From an uncultured Verrucomicrobiota bacterium (GTDB taxonomy: Bacteria; Verrucomicrobiota; Verrucomicrobiia; Limisphaerales; UBA1319), in the NCBI GenBank assembly GCA_903845125.1, contig CAIMWS010000521.1, positions 18,589-82,588 on the forward strand: DNA of 64,000 nt, given 5' to 3'. Below, piece after piece: positions 34,583-42,592 of the stretch; the first letter of the stretch is position 1; every line of letters begins with the position of its first letter. Both the position numbers and the translations under genes were made by a program. The notes below the pieces were generated by a model, which was given only the letters and a program-made list of their open reading frames with translations, was not told the DNA's origin and ran no database searches.

Positions 34583-35509
34583 CTATTTTTGTCCAGCCAG
34601 CAATAAGGCCCCCACCGGCACGGCATCCTCACCCAAGCCAGCCAAAACAATTTTCGGGCTGGGGTGGAAAATCTCCATGATGAATGGGGTAATCCGGGAC
34701 GCCACCGCCGCCCGCAAGGTTTCGCCAACCAAAGACAAGCCACCGCCCAGGATAATGATTTCGGGATGCAACAGGTGGATCACATGCGCCAGCGCAAAGG
34801 CAAGGTCTTCGGCGGTTTCATTTAAAATCTGCCATGCGAACTCATCCCCGGCAGCGCAAGCTTGGGCCAGAAACCGCGCTTCTCCGCGGCTGGCTGCCCC
34901 GCACAATCGCGCCAGGAGGCATTCCGGATGGGAAGCATTTAAGCGCCGGATCTTGGCGTCCACCGCCCAACCGGAGCACCGGGATTCCACGATCGCGCCC
35001 GAACGGTCCAGGCGCACATGCCCCAGTTCGGATTCACCCGGCTTGGCCCCATGGTAAATCCGGCCGTTGACCGCCAGCCCCCCCCCCACCCCGCTGCCCA
35101 TGGTGACATAAAACACCGGATTGAAATTGCGCCCCGCGCCAGCCAGGGCTTCCCCCAAGGCAGCCGTGTTGGCATCATTATCCACCACCACGGGCCGCGA
35201 AACCAGGGACTCCAGCCAGGGTGCCAGTTGGAAGCCCGACCAGCCTGCGATCTGGTGCGAGCAAGCGATCGATCCCTGCTGCCAATCCACCGGCCCGCCA
35301 AAGCCCACACCCAAAGCTTCCAAAGCGGGAATTTCCCGGCAAATAGCGGGCAGTTTCTGTTCCAGAATCCGCCGGATGCCGGCTCCGCCCTGCTCCACTT
35401 CCACCTCGAAGCGCCAGCGCTGAATAATCTTGCCGCCGGTGGAACCGCTGACGATTTGCAGTTTGGTGCCGCCGATTTCAATGCCTACGTATCTGGCTTG
35501 CTCGCTCAT
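34583..35509 (-). CDS. ROK-family sugar kinase, zinc motif degenerate
   Basis: 308 residues. The ATP-binding N-terminus is YVGIEIGGTKLQIVSG. The substrate Asp is in VVVDNDANTAALGEAL. The glycine-rich part reads VTMGSGVGGGLAVNGR, and the substrate motif is GESELGHVRLDR. ROK kinases usually follow that motif with CxCGxxGCxE, which binds zinc; here the region reads GAIVESRCSGWAVDAKI, with a single Cys, so zinc binding is probably lost. The C-terminus PEIIILGGGLSL and GAL is typical. It likely phosphorylates glucose, a related hexose or an amino sugar. It starts only 3 bp after the SxtJ-like gene and probably belongs to the carbamoyltransferase operon. Confidence 0.85.
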   Translation of the reverse strand: MSEQARYVGIEIGGTKLQIVSGSTGGKIIQRWRFEVEVEQGGAGIRRILEQKLPAICREIPALEALGVGFGGPVDWQQGSIACSHQIAGWSGFQLAPWLESLVSRPVVVDNDANTAALGEALAGAGRNFNPVFYVTMGSGVGGGLAVNGRIYHGAKPGESELGHVRLDRSGAIVESRCSGWAVDAKIRRLNASHPECLLARLCGAASRGEARFLAQACAAGDEFAWQILNETAEDLAFALAHVIHLLHPEIIILGGGLSLVGETLRAAVASRITPFIMEIFHPSPKIVLAGLGEDAVPVGALLLAGQK

Positions 35510-35512
35510 ATT

Positions 35513-35914
35513 TCAAAACATTCGTTCAAAATCCGGATGGTTGCCGGCTGGCTCCCAATAAGAAGCCTGTCCGGATCGTTTTTTAAGTTTCAGCAGATCC
35601 TTGCCCGCGGCGCGCAACATCAGCCCCAAAGGGGTGAGCACCAACAGGAAAAACCCAGTCAACAGGATCCCCCCCATGAACTGGCCCACGTAAAAACTCA
35701 CGGTCATCAGGCGGCGGTAAAAGCCGCGGAACCACCGGGGACGCACCGCCGCCAGCACCAGAATCAACCCCAGCATCATCAGAATCATCGCAAAACCAAG
35801 CGGCGTAAGAAAGCGCTGCCGGAACAGGAGCAGATCAGCCACCGCGGCTGCCAATACCAGCACCAAAACCAGCTTTTGCCATTCGCGAGGATTCTCTTTG
35901 AGCTTGAGTTTCAT
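35513..35914 (-). CDS. SxtJ-like small membrane protein
   Basis: 133 residues with three or more hydrophobic segments (about 14-30, 38-56 and 74-100). It has charged N- and C-termini, a central RPRWFRGFYRRLMTVSFYVG and a tail with LMLRAAGKDLLKLKKRSG. This pattern matches SxtJ-type proteins, first named in the saxitoxin cluster and commonly coded next to NodU/CmcH carbamoyltransferases. Its job is unknown, perhaps membrane docking of the transferase. It lies 12 bp after the carbamoyltransferase and 3 bp before the ROK kinase. Confidence 0.75.
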   Translation of the reverse strand: MKLKLKENPREWQKLVLVLVLAAAVADLLLFRQRFLTPLGFAMILMMLGLILVLAAVRPRWFRGFYRRLMTVSFYVGQFMGGILLTGFFLLVLTPLGLMLRAAGKDLLKLKKRSGQASYWEPAGNHPDFERMF

Positions 35915-35926
35915 GGCCGGGGGCAG

Positions 35927-37777
35927 TCAGTCCAGTTGAGGCTCAAAGCTGCGCTCCAGCTGGCGGTGCGGCTGGGCGGTGCGCTGGAGCAGGAAATTCC
36001 CCATCACCAGGTAATCCATTTCCGTATTGATCAGGCAACGGTACGCATCCTCCGGAGTGCAGATAATGGGCTCTCCGCGAACATTAAACGAAGTGTTGAC
36101 CAGCACGGCGCAACCGGTGGCGCGGTAAAAGTGCTCGAGCAAAGCGTGCAATGGCGGATTTTGCTCCCGCGTGACGGTTTGGATGCGCGCCGAATAATCC
36201 ACGTGCGTCACCGCCGGGATATCGGATCGCACCTGCTTCAGCAAATCCAGTCCATGCACCCCGGTGGGGGGCGGTTTCCGGCGCCCTTCCCGCACGGGCG
36301 CCACCAGAAGCATGTAGGGAGAGTCCACCGCCAGGTCAAAATATTCCTCCAGATGTTCCCGCAGCACGATGGGGGCAAACGGCCGGAAACTTTCGCGGAA
36401 CTTGACTTTGAGGTTCATGACCGACTGCATCTTGGGGGAGCGTGGATCCCCCAGGATGGAGCGGTTGCCGAGGGCGCGAGGCCCGAACTCCATGCGGCCC
36501 TGAACCCAGCCCACCACTTGTTCACGCCGCAGCAGTTCCACCGCACGGTTGAGCAGGCTCTCCTCGTCCAACCGCTCGTAAACCGCCTGGTGCGCATCCA
36601 GCACTTGCCGGATTTCCGCTTCCGAATAGGCCGGTCCCAGCAGCGCGTGCCGCATGCCATCCATTCCCGCGGATTTATGGGCCAGTCCGCCTTGGATTCC
36701 GGGGCCATCGTGTGCGGCCGCCCCATGCCATACCGCCAGGGCAGCACCCGCGGCCCCTCCGGCATCCCCCGCGGCGGGCTGAATCCATAGCCGGTCGGCC
36801 ACGCCTTCCCGCAAAAGACGGCCATTGGCCACGCAATTCAACGCCACGCCACCAGCCAGGCAAAGGCAGCCCAAGCCGGTGACTTCCCGAGCGTGCCGGG
36901 CCAGGCGCACCATGACTTCTTCAGTGACCACCTGGATGGAACGGGCCACATGGGTGAACCGCTCCTCGATGAGGGTTTCCGGCTGGCGGGGCGGACCTCC
37001 CATGAGGCGATGGAATTTTTCATTCGTCATGGTCAATCCCCGGAGAAAATTGAAATACTCCAGGTTCAGCCAAAATGATCCATCCGGTTTAAGGTCGATG
37101 AGGTGATCGTAGATAGCCTGGACATGGCGCGGTTCGCCATAGGGCGCGAGGCCCATCAGTTTATACTCGCCAGAGTTGATGCGGAAGCCCGCGTAGGCAG
37201 TGAAGGCCGAATAGAGCAAACCCAGCGAATGCGGAAAATGCAACTCCCGGTGAAATTTCAATGCGTGCCCCCGACCCTCGCCGATGGTCGTGGTAGCCCA
37301 TTCGCCCACGCCGTCCACCGTGACGAATGCCGCCTCCGGAAAAGGCGAGGGATAAAAAGCGCTGGCGGCATGAGCCTGGTGATGCCCTGTGAAAAGGATC
37401 GGGCAATTACCGGCCAGCCCGGGCAATTCCTCGCGGATGGTCTTCCGCAGGTTGAGTTTTTCGCTCAGCCAGGATGGCAATACTTTTGGAAACGTCAGCC
37501 AGCCAGCCGGTGCCACCGCCAGGAAAGACTCCAGCATCCGCGCAAACTTGGTAATGGGCTTGTCGTAAAACACCACCGCATCGAGCTGATCCAAATTGAT
37601 TCCGGCCAGCTTCAGGCAGGCGGTGATGGCCTGGCTGGGAAAGCCATCCTCGTTCTTGCGGCGGGTGAATCGCTCTTCCTGGGCGGCAGCCACGATCTCC
37701 CCTGCCCGTACAAGGGCCGCGGCTGAATCATGGTAAAAAGCCGAAAGGCCCAGGATATGGCGCAAAGGTCGGGCCAT
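35927..37777 (-). CDS. NodU/CmcH-family carbamoyltransferase
   Basis: 616 residues. It transfers a carbamoyl group from carbamoyl phosphate, through a carbamoyl-adenylate, onto a hydroxyl of a sugar or other small molecule. The N-terminal Kae1-like domain shows ILGLSAFYHDSAAALV, AAQEERFTRRKNE, the metal-binding GHHQAHAASAF (131-141), VTVDGVGEWAT and FRINSGEYKLMGLAPYG. The middle has CLCLAGGVALNCVANGRLL. The C-terminal YrdC-like domain includes GWVQGRMEFGPRALGNRSIL and NTSFNVRGEPIICTPEDA. All expected motifs are intact. The stop codon of the 50-residue DUF5989 gene abuts its ATG, and the SxtJ-like gene follows. The acceptor molecule is unknown; no antibiotic or toxin cluster surrounds it, so glycan modification is most plausible. 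Confidence 0.92.
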   Translation of the reverse strand: MARPLRHILGLSAFYHDSAAALVRAGEIVAAAQEERFTRRKNEDGFPSQAITACLKLAGINLDQLDAVVFYDKPITKFARMLESFLAVAPAGWLTFPKVLPSWLSEKLNLRKTIREELPGLAGNCPILFTGHHQAHAASAFYPSPFPEAAFVTVDGVGEWATTTIGEGRGHALKFHRELHFPHSLGLLYSAFTAYAGFRINSGEYKLMGLAPYGEPRHVQAIYDHLIDLKPDGSFWLNLEYFNFLRGLTMTNEKFHRLMGGPPRQPETLIEERFTHVARSIQVVTEEVMVRLARHAREVTGLGCLCLAGGVALNCVANGRLLREGVADRLWIQPAAGDAGGAAGAALAVWHGAAAHDGPGIQGGLAHKSAGMDGMRHALLGPAYSEAEIRQVLDAHQAVYERLDEESLLNRAVELLRREQVVGWVQGRMEFGPRALGNRSILGDPRSPKMQSVMNLKVKFRESFRPFAPIVLREHLEEYFDLAVDSPYMLLVAPVREGRRKPPPTGVHGLDLLKQVRSDIPAVTHVDYSARIQTVTREQNPPLHALLEHFYRATGCAVLVNTSFNVRGEPIICTPEDAYRCLINTEMDYLVMGNFLLQRTAQPHRQLERSFEPQLD

Positions 37778-37930
37778 TTACATGAAGGGATACATCAGCG
37801 GGGCCAGCACACTGCTGGATGAAAAAACAATCAAGGCGCCCAAGAGGAGCAATACCACCACCAAGGGCACCAGCCACCACTTCTTTTCCTGCTTTAAAAA
37901 CAGGAAAAACTCTTTGCACAATTGCCACAT
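37778..37930 (-). CDS. DUF5989-like 50-residue membrane peptide
   Basis: A short gene whose TAA is directly followed by the ATG of the carbamoyltransferase. The protein starts MWQLCKEFFLFLKQEKKWW, has one long hydrophobic helix (about 20-43) with LVPLVVVLLLLGALIVF, and ends SSVLAPLMYPFM. The pattern of a short amphipathic start with KKWW, one helix and a tail ending in Tyr-Pro-Phe is that of DUF5989 proteins, which accompany carbamoyltransferases and SxtJ. The zero-base junction argues for translational coupling. Function is unknown; it may help place the transferase at the membrane. Confidence 0.82.
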   Translation of the reverse strand: MWQLCKEFFLFLKQEKKWWLVPLVVVLLLLGALIVFSSSSVLAPLMYPFM

Positions 37931-37996
37931 TGCGGAGCCACCCTAGCCACAATCACCCCACCATTGCAAATCCGGATTCACCCCACGAAAGCCCGC

Positions 37997-39268
37997 TCAG
38001 TGAGCCTTGATATCGAGGCATTTCATCTGGGTTTGGTCCCGGATCAGCAATTTGGCGTCCGCCAAGGCCAGGGGCGCCCAGATCTCCCGCCCTTCCAGCA
38101 GCTTGGCCTGCCCCAGGGATTTGAATCCGGCAGGCGACGGTTGCACAATATGCAGTTCGCCGGTCCGGCCATCCATGGCATACATGGTGCCGTCCGCCGT
38201 CAGCACGGAACCCCCTTTATCGAAGTTGGGATTGCTTTTGGTCTGCCATACCAGCTTCCCGTCGGAATCAAAACAGACCATGCCATCGGATCGTTCGTTC
38301 ACGTTGCATAATACATAGATGTGGCCCTGGTAAGCCAATCCTGGGTGGCAATGGCCGCCGATTTTGTCAATGCGCGCCACTTCCTGGGCCGCCCATTTGC
38401 CGTCCTGCCGGGTTACCTGGAATATCGCGCTCCCCGCCGTATACGCCCCCGTGATGAAAAACTTCCCCCGCCCCAGGGCGGTTATGTTCGGGATCGCAAT
38501 TTTGCAGGGGTGGGCGAATTGCCAGAGCAATTTGCCATCCTGGGCTCCCACGGCAGCGGCGCCCTTGCCATTGACGATCGCCACCTGGTCGATGCCATCC
38601 ACCTGGAGCAGCATGGGCGACCCATAAGCCATCGTGCCGACGGCTTCCGAGCGCCATTTTTCCTGCCCGGTGGCCTGGTCAAAGGCCACCAAGCCAACCG
38701 ACCCGCCCTGGGGGGCAGCGATCACCATGTCCTTATACAAAAGCGGGGATTGAGCCACCGCCCACCGGGGCGCGGAAGCCCCAAAATCGGTCACAATATT
38801 TTTCTGCCACAAAAGCTTGTGCGTGGCGATATCCACACACCGAAGGTTGCCAAAAGGGCCGATGGCATACACCCGGTCACTGGTCACCGCCGGGGTGCTG
38901 CGGGAGCCATCATGGTCGATCCGGCCCGGAGCCTCATAACCGAGATTCCACAGTTCCTTGCCCGTCGCCAATTCCAAGCAACGCAAGACATCCTGTTTTT
39001 GCTCCTGCCGATCCAGCACGAACACCTTGCCGTCCCTGACTGCCGCTCCGCCATACCCCGCGCCCAGGGGAACCGTCCAGAGCACTTTGGGTCCGGCGGC
39101 GGGCCAGGCGCGCAACAAACCGGTTTCCGGCGAAGTGCCGTCCCCATTGGGCCCCATGAATTGGGGCCAGTCAGAGCCATATGCGGCACCAATGCAGGTG
39201 GAGAATGCAGCCGCCAATAACCAAGGCAGGTTTTGCCCGGCGCCGAAAAGTGTGTCGTTCCGTTTCAT
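37997..39268 (-). CDS. secreted PQQ-like beta-propeller protein
   Basis: 423 residues from ATG 39268 (MKRNDTLFGAGQ). An in-frame start at 39349 would run into the upstream ABC gene. The signal peptide ends near FSTCIGAAYG. The mature protein starts DWPQFMGPNGDGTSPETGLL, the usual opening of exported planctomycete and verrucomicrobial PQQ-like propellers. Blade sequences such as RCLELATGKELWNLGYE, RCVDIATHKLLWQKNIV, VAFDQATGQEKWRSEAV and GAQDGKLLWQFAH follow. No heme motif or dehydrogenase catalytic residues are evident, so it is more likely a BamB-like or binding propeller than an alcohol dehydrogenase. It lies 67 bp upstream of the DUF5989 gene and 77 bp after the ABC exporter, on the same strand as both. 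Confidence 0.82.
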   Translation of the reverse strand: MKRNDTLFGAGQNLPWLLAAAFSTCIGAAYGSDWPQFMGPNGDGTSPETGLLRAWPAAGPKVLWTVPLGAGYGGAAVRDGKVFVLDRQEQKQDVLRCLELATGKELWNLGYEAPGRIDHDGSRSTPAVTSDRVYAIGPFGNLRCVDIATHKLLWQKNIVTDFGASAPRWAVAQSPLLYKDMVIAAPQGGSVGLVAFDQATGQEKWRSEAVGTMAYGSPMLLQVDGIDQVAIVNGKGAAAVGAQDGKLLWQFAHPCKIAIPNITALGRGKFFITGAYTAGSAIFQVTRQDGKWAAQEVARIDKIGGHCHPGLAYQGHIYVLCNVNERSDGMVCFDSDGKLVWQTKSNPNFDKGGSVLTADGTMYAMDGRTGELHIVQPSPAGFKSLGQAKLLEGREIWAPLALADAKLLIRDQTQMKCLDIKAH

Positions 39269-39345
39269 AAAGAAAGAACTTATAGCGGAAAGCCCGTGTA
39301 AAACAATCCTGATCGCCATCCTGAAAAAACTCCGCCAGCCTGGGT

Positions 39346-41304
39346 TCACTGATCATCAGCGGCAGCGACTGGCGTTGAAGCGGATCTGGTGGAGCATTCA
39401 GCATGCGTGATGCGCGCATAGAATCCGCCGGAAATCTGCAGTTCGGCTGGCGTGCCAAATTCCTTCAAATAACCATTTTCCAAGACCATCACCCGGTCGG
39501 CCAGGCGAATGGTGGGCAAACGATGGGCCGCGATAATGGCTGTGCGCCCCCGAAGCCACGGCCGCAAGGCTTCTCCCAACAAAAACTCGGTTTCCAAGTC
39601 CAGGGCGCTGGTTGGCTCATCGAGGATCAGGATGGGAGCATCTTTCAAGAAAGCCCGGGCCAGGCTGAGCCGCTGTTTTTCGCCCGCACTCAGCCGGGCG
39701 GATCCATCGCCAACCACGGTTTCGTATTGTTTGGGCAGCGCTTTGATGAAAGCCTCGGCTTGGGCTGCCTGGGCCGCCGCTTCAATCTCCGGTTGAGTGG
39801 CGCCCGGTTTGCCAAAAGCGATATTCTCCGCGATGGTGCCGGGCACCAGCAGCGAATCCTGCATCACCATCGCCACGAGGCTGCGCAGGTCTTTCAGACG
39901 GAAATCCCGCAGGTCGGTGCCATCGAGCCGCACCGCTCCCTGAACCGGATCAAAAAAGCGCGGCAGCAAGTTCAGCAGGGTGCTCTTCCCGGATCCGCTG
40001 GGTCCCACCAGGGCGATCACCTCGCCGGATTGTATCAGGCAGGTGATTTCCTTCAGGACCAGTTGATTGGGCTGGTAGGCGAAAGACACCCGGTCGAACT
40101 CGATCCGGCCCTCCACTGGAATTGGCTGATCCACCCCCACCGGAATGGGCCGGGCGGTGCGTTTTACCAGCAACTGGGCCGTGGTGGGCCGGGCCGCTGG
40201 CTCCGGGGGCGGGACCTGGGCCACGGGAACTTCAGGGACCGGGCTGTGGGCGATGCTGATGACACTTTTCCTCACCGCACTCCGGGCGTGGGGGGACTCG
40301 CGCACCTCCTCCGGGGCATCCAGGATTTCCAAAACCCGCTGGGCACTGGCGGCGGCGGCCGAGGTGGTGGCGCCCACATGGGAAAGCTGGTTGAGCGGAT
40401 CGTAAAACTGGCCCAAATACGCCAGGAAAACCAGCAACTGCCCCACCGTCAATTCCTGGCGCAGCGCTTGGTGGCTGCCCAACCAGATGATTCCGGTGCT
40501 GCCCAGCGCAAAAATAAACGCGATCAGCGTCAAGTAAGTGACCTCCAAACCGTGCTGGCCCAACCGTTTGCGAAAGGAATCCACCACTTGCATTGCGAAC
40601 CGGCTGGCAGCCGGGCCTTCCTGGGTATAGCTCTGGACCAATGGTAAAGCAGCGATACCTTGCTGCACCAGGGATGCCACCTGGCTGTCCGCTTGCTGGG
40701 CTTGCAAACCGCGATGGTTCATGGCCCGGCCGAGGCTGGACATGGTGAGCAGGAGCAAAGGCACCGTGGCCAGGGCGGCATAAGTCAGCACCGGGCTTAA
40801 CAGCCACATCACAATCACCATGGGCAGCAACCCCAGGAAAGCTGTGAGGAACCCAAACAATCCATGTTGGAAAAGGGTTTGGAACGCGAAGGTATCCCAG
40901 CAGGCTCGATAAATGAGGTCGCCCTGCCGGGCCCCCTGAGCCGAGCGTAACGATAGCCGCTGCAACCGGTTAAAAAGCTGGTTGCGAACCCGGGCCAGCC
41001 CCCGTAAACCGGTCTGGATGAGCAGGAAATTCTGAGCCGAGGCCAGCGCTGCCTGCCCAAAGTGCAATAGCAATACCAAGCCCGCCAGGAACGCCAGAAG
41101 CGCCGGTTTATCCCAGCCAACCGCCAGGTTTGCCAGCCAGCCGGGCAAAGGCTTGCCACCCAACAGCCCATCCACCACCAAGGCCAACGGCCAGGGCTTG
41201 AGCAGGCTGGCTAAAGCCCCGCAAAAAACCAGCACCACCGCCGCCGCAATCCGCGGCGAGTCCGGCTGGAAAAAGTTCAACACCCGCAAAATGATCCGCA
41301 TCAT
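39346..41304 (-). CDS. MsbA-like ABC exporter, fused membrane and ATPase domains
   Basis: 652 residues. Five or six transmembrane helices occupy about 15-300, with the coupling segment SLVQQGIAALPLVQSYTQE typical of lipid and drug exporters. A Pro/Ala-rich linker of about 70 residues (about 330-395) joins it to the ATPase. The ATPase has Walker A GPSGSGKST, Q-loop VMQDSLLVPGTIAENIAFG, the signature LSAGEKQRLSLARA (a deviation from LSGGQ), Walker B ILILDEPTSALD and the switch His in IIAAHRLPT. It should export a lipid, glycolipid or small hydrophobic compound across the inner membrane as a homodimer. It lies upstream of the PQQ-like propeller and carbamoyltransferase genes, which might modify or use its cargo (inference). 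Confidence 0.88.
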   Translation of the reverse strand: MMRIILRVLNFFQPDSPRIAAAVVLVFCGALASLLKPWPLALVVDGLLGGKPLPGWLANLAVGWDKPALLAFLAGLVLLLHFGQAALASAQNFLLIQTGLRGLARVRNQLFNRLQRLSLRSAQGARQGDLIYRACWDTFAFQTLFQHGLFGFLTAFLGLLPMVIVMWLLSPVLTYAALATVPLLLLTMSSLGRAMNHRGLQAQQADSQVASLVQQGIAALPLVQSYTQEGPAASRFAMQVVDSFRKRLGQHGLEVTYLTLIAFIFALGSTGIIWLGSHQALRQELTVGQLLVFLAYLGQFYDPLNQLSHVGATTSAAAASAQRVLEILDAPEEVRESPHARSAVRKSVISIAHSPVPEVPVAQVPPPEPAARPTTAQLLVKRTARPIPVGVDQPIPVEGRIEFDRVSFAYQPNQLVLKEITCLIQSGEVIALVGPSGSGKSTLLNLLPRFFDPVQGAVRLDGTDLRDFRLKDLRSLVAMVMQDSLLVPGTIAENIAFGKPGATQPEIEAAAQAAQAEAFIKALPKQYETVVGDGSARLSAGEKQRLSLARAFLKDAPILILDEPTSALDLETEFLLGEALRPWLRGRTAIIAAHRLPTIRLADRVMVLENGYLKEFGTPAELQISGGFYARITHAECSTRSASTPVAAADDQ

Positions 41305-41739
41305 ATGACTGGCACAAGCCAGGGAAGCATACCCGGTTTCCCGCCCAACCTAAAGCGGAATTATTGTTTATAGAAATTCACATCTTAAGCCCCGTTTTAG
41401 CCAACGACCGGGACCGGATGGGCTTCAAAACCGCTCCCATCCGCGTGCGCCCACCCCACAGGGAGATGCCGAAAGTCATCAAGTCCGCCCGGCAGCAGCA
41501 GGCATAAGCACCACGCCACCCATCAGCCAGCGCCTGGCCTGTGGAAAACCATCCTGCCGTTGACCTCTGGGCTACCTACTTTTCGGCACCGACATGGGGG
41601 ATGTTTTGAACCGGCCACCTTAAAATCGCGGCTGCCGCCGTCTGGGAATTGGTTTACTGCCGATAGGGCAACTCGATAGAGGAAAGAGGTGTCCGGACCC
41701 GCTTGACGCAGCCTCTCCAGCAGCGCACAATCATCAGCC
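41305..41739. other. divergent intergenic region between ABC exporter and prepilin
   Basis: 435 bp without a credible gene; minus-strand frames crossing it are shadows. An 8-bp stem, CGGATGGG with CCCATCCG (41415-41443, loop of 13), is present but has no T-run, so it may be an operator-like or structural element. Promoters for both divergent genes should be here. None was identified with confidence. Confidence 0.45.
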
Positions 41740-42522
41740 ATGAAGCCACGAAGTCGTCCGGCAAACCTGGCCTTCACCTTGATCGAACTGCTGGTCGTGA
41801 TCGCGATCATCGCCATCCTGGCAGGGATGCTGCTGCCAGCCTTGAGCAAAGCGAAGGCCAAAGGCCAGCAGACACTGTGTGCCAGCAACCTCAAGCAACT
41901 CCAGCTCTGCTGGACCATGTATGCCGGTGATCACGGGGAAAACCTGGTCTCCAACGATCCCAACGTGGGTCCCGGTTCCAAGGTATGGATCCAAGGTTAT
42001 ATGCAGGACAACCACGTGGATTCAACCAACCTGATCCCGATCCAGAATGGGCTCCTATACTCATACAATAAATCCACCGCCATTTACCGGTGCCCCAGCG
42101 ACTTGGGCCGGTCTGTGTTTGGGAACCGCCGCTATCCGCGGGTCCGCAGCTATTCCATGAATGGCTACATGAACGGGGTGGACGTTGGCTTGGTCTACTT
42201 CAACCAACGGGGCTACAAAGTGAACAAGAAAACCTCGGACATCACCGCTCCGCCGCCCGCCCGCGTCCTGGTATTCCTGGATGAACACGAGAACAGCATT
42301 GATGACGGCCATTTTGGGTTCGCCCCGGAAGGGGACCAATGGATGAACCTGCCCGCTTCCTGGCACAGCCGGGGCTGCAGTTTTTCCTTCGCCGACGGCC
42401 ACGCAGAAAAGTTTGTCTGGCGGGACCCGCGCACCGTGGCCATCAAGGTGATCAATTCGGTTTCCACTCCCAACAACCCTGATTTAAAACGGCTGCAAGC
42501 CGCGCTGGCCACTAAAAGCTGA
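41740..42522 (+). CDS. type II secretion-like prepilin with H-X9-DG ending
   Basis: 260 residues. After a short basic leader the prepilin cleavage region FTLIELLVVIAIIAILAGML is present, with Glu at mature position 5, followed by LPALSKAKAKGQQTLCASNL. The C-terminal motif WHSRGCSFSFADGHAE (His, nine residues, Asp-Gly) is the mark of the prepilin-like protein group expanded in Verrucomicrobia, Planctomycetes and Lentisphaerae. Such proteins are thought to be processed by the prepilin peptidase and held at the membrane or in a pseudopilus; individual roles are not known. No other pilus or secretion gene is nearby. It is convergent with the 1910-residue hybrid kinase, 70 bp away. Confidence 0.88.
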   Translation: MKPRSRPANLAFTLIELLVVIAIIAILAGMLLPALSKAKAKGQQTLCASNLKQLQLCWTMYAGDHGENLVSNDPNVGPGSKVWIQGYMQDNHVDSTNLIPIQNGLLYSYNKSTAIYRCPSDLGRSVFGNRRYPRVRSYSMNGYMNGVDVGLVYFNQRGYKVNKKTSDITAPPPARVLVFLDEHENSIDDGHFGFAPEGDQWMNLPASWHSRGCSFSFADGHAEKFVWRDPRTVAIKVINSVSTPNNPDLKRLQAALATKS

Positions 42523-42592
42523 ACCCGCCATGCCCCAGTGCGCCCTGAGCAGCCCCCGCAAAAATGGCGCGGGAAGGCAGGCCCGGGGGATG

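Noticed and set aside
34054..34743. 229-codon minus-strand frame between thiE and the ROK kinase
   Set aside because: It overlaps the ROK C-terminus in another frame and the better plus-strand small gene; composition is not protein-like.
35018..36790. 590-codon plus-strand frame opposite the ROK, SxtJ and carbamoyltransferase genes
   Set aside because: It crosses three well-supported minus-strand genes and has His/Gln/Arg-rich composition without motifs.
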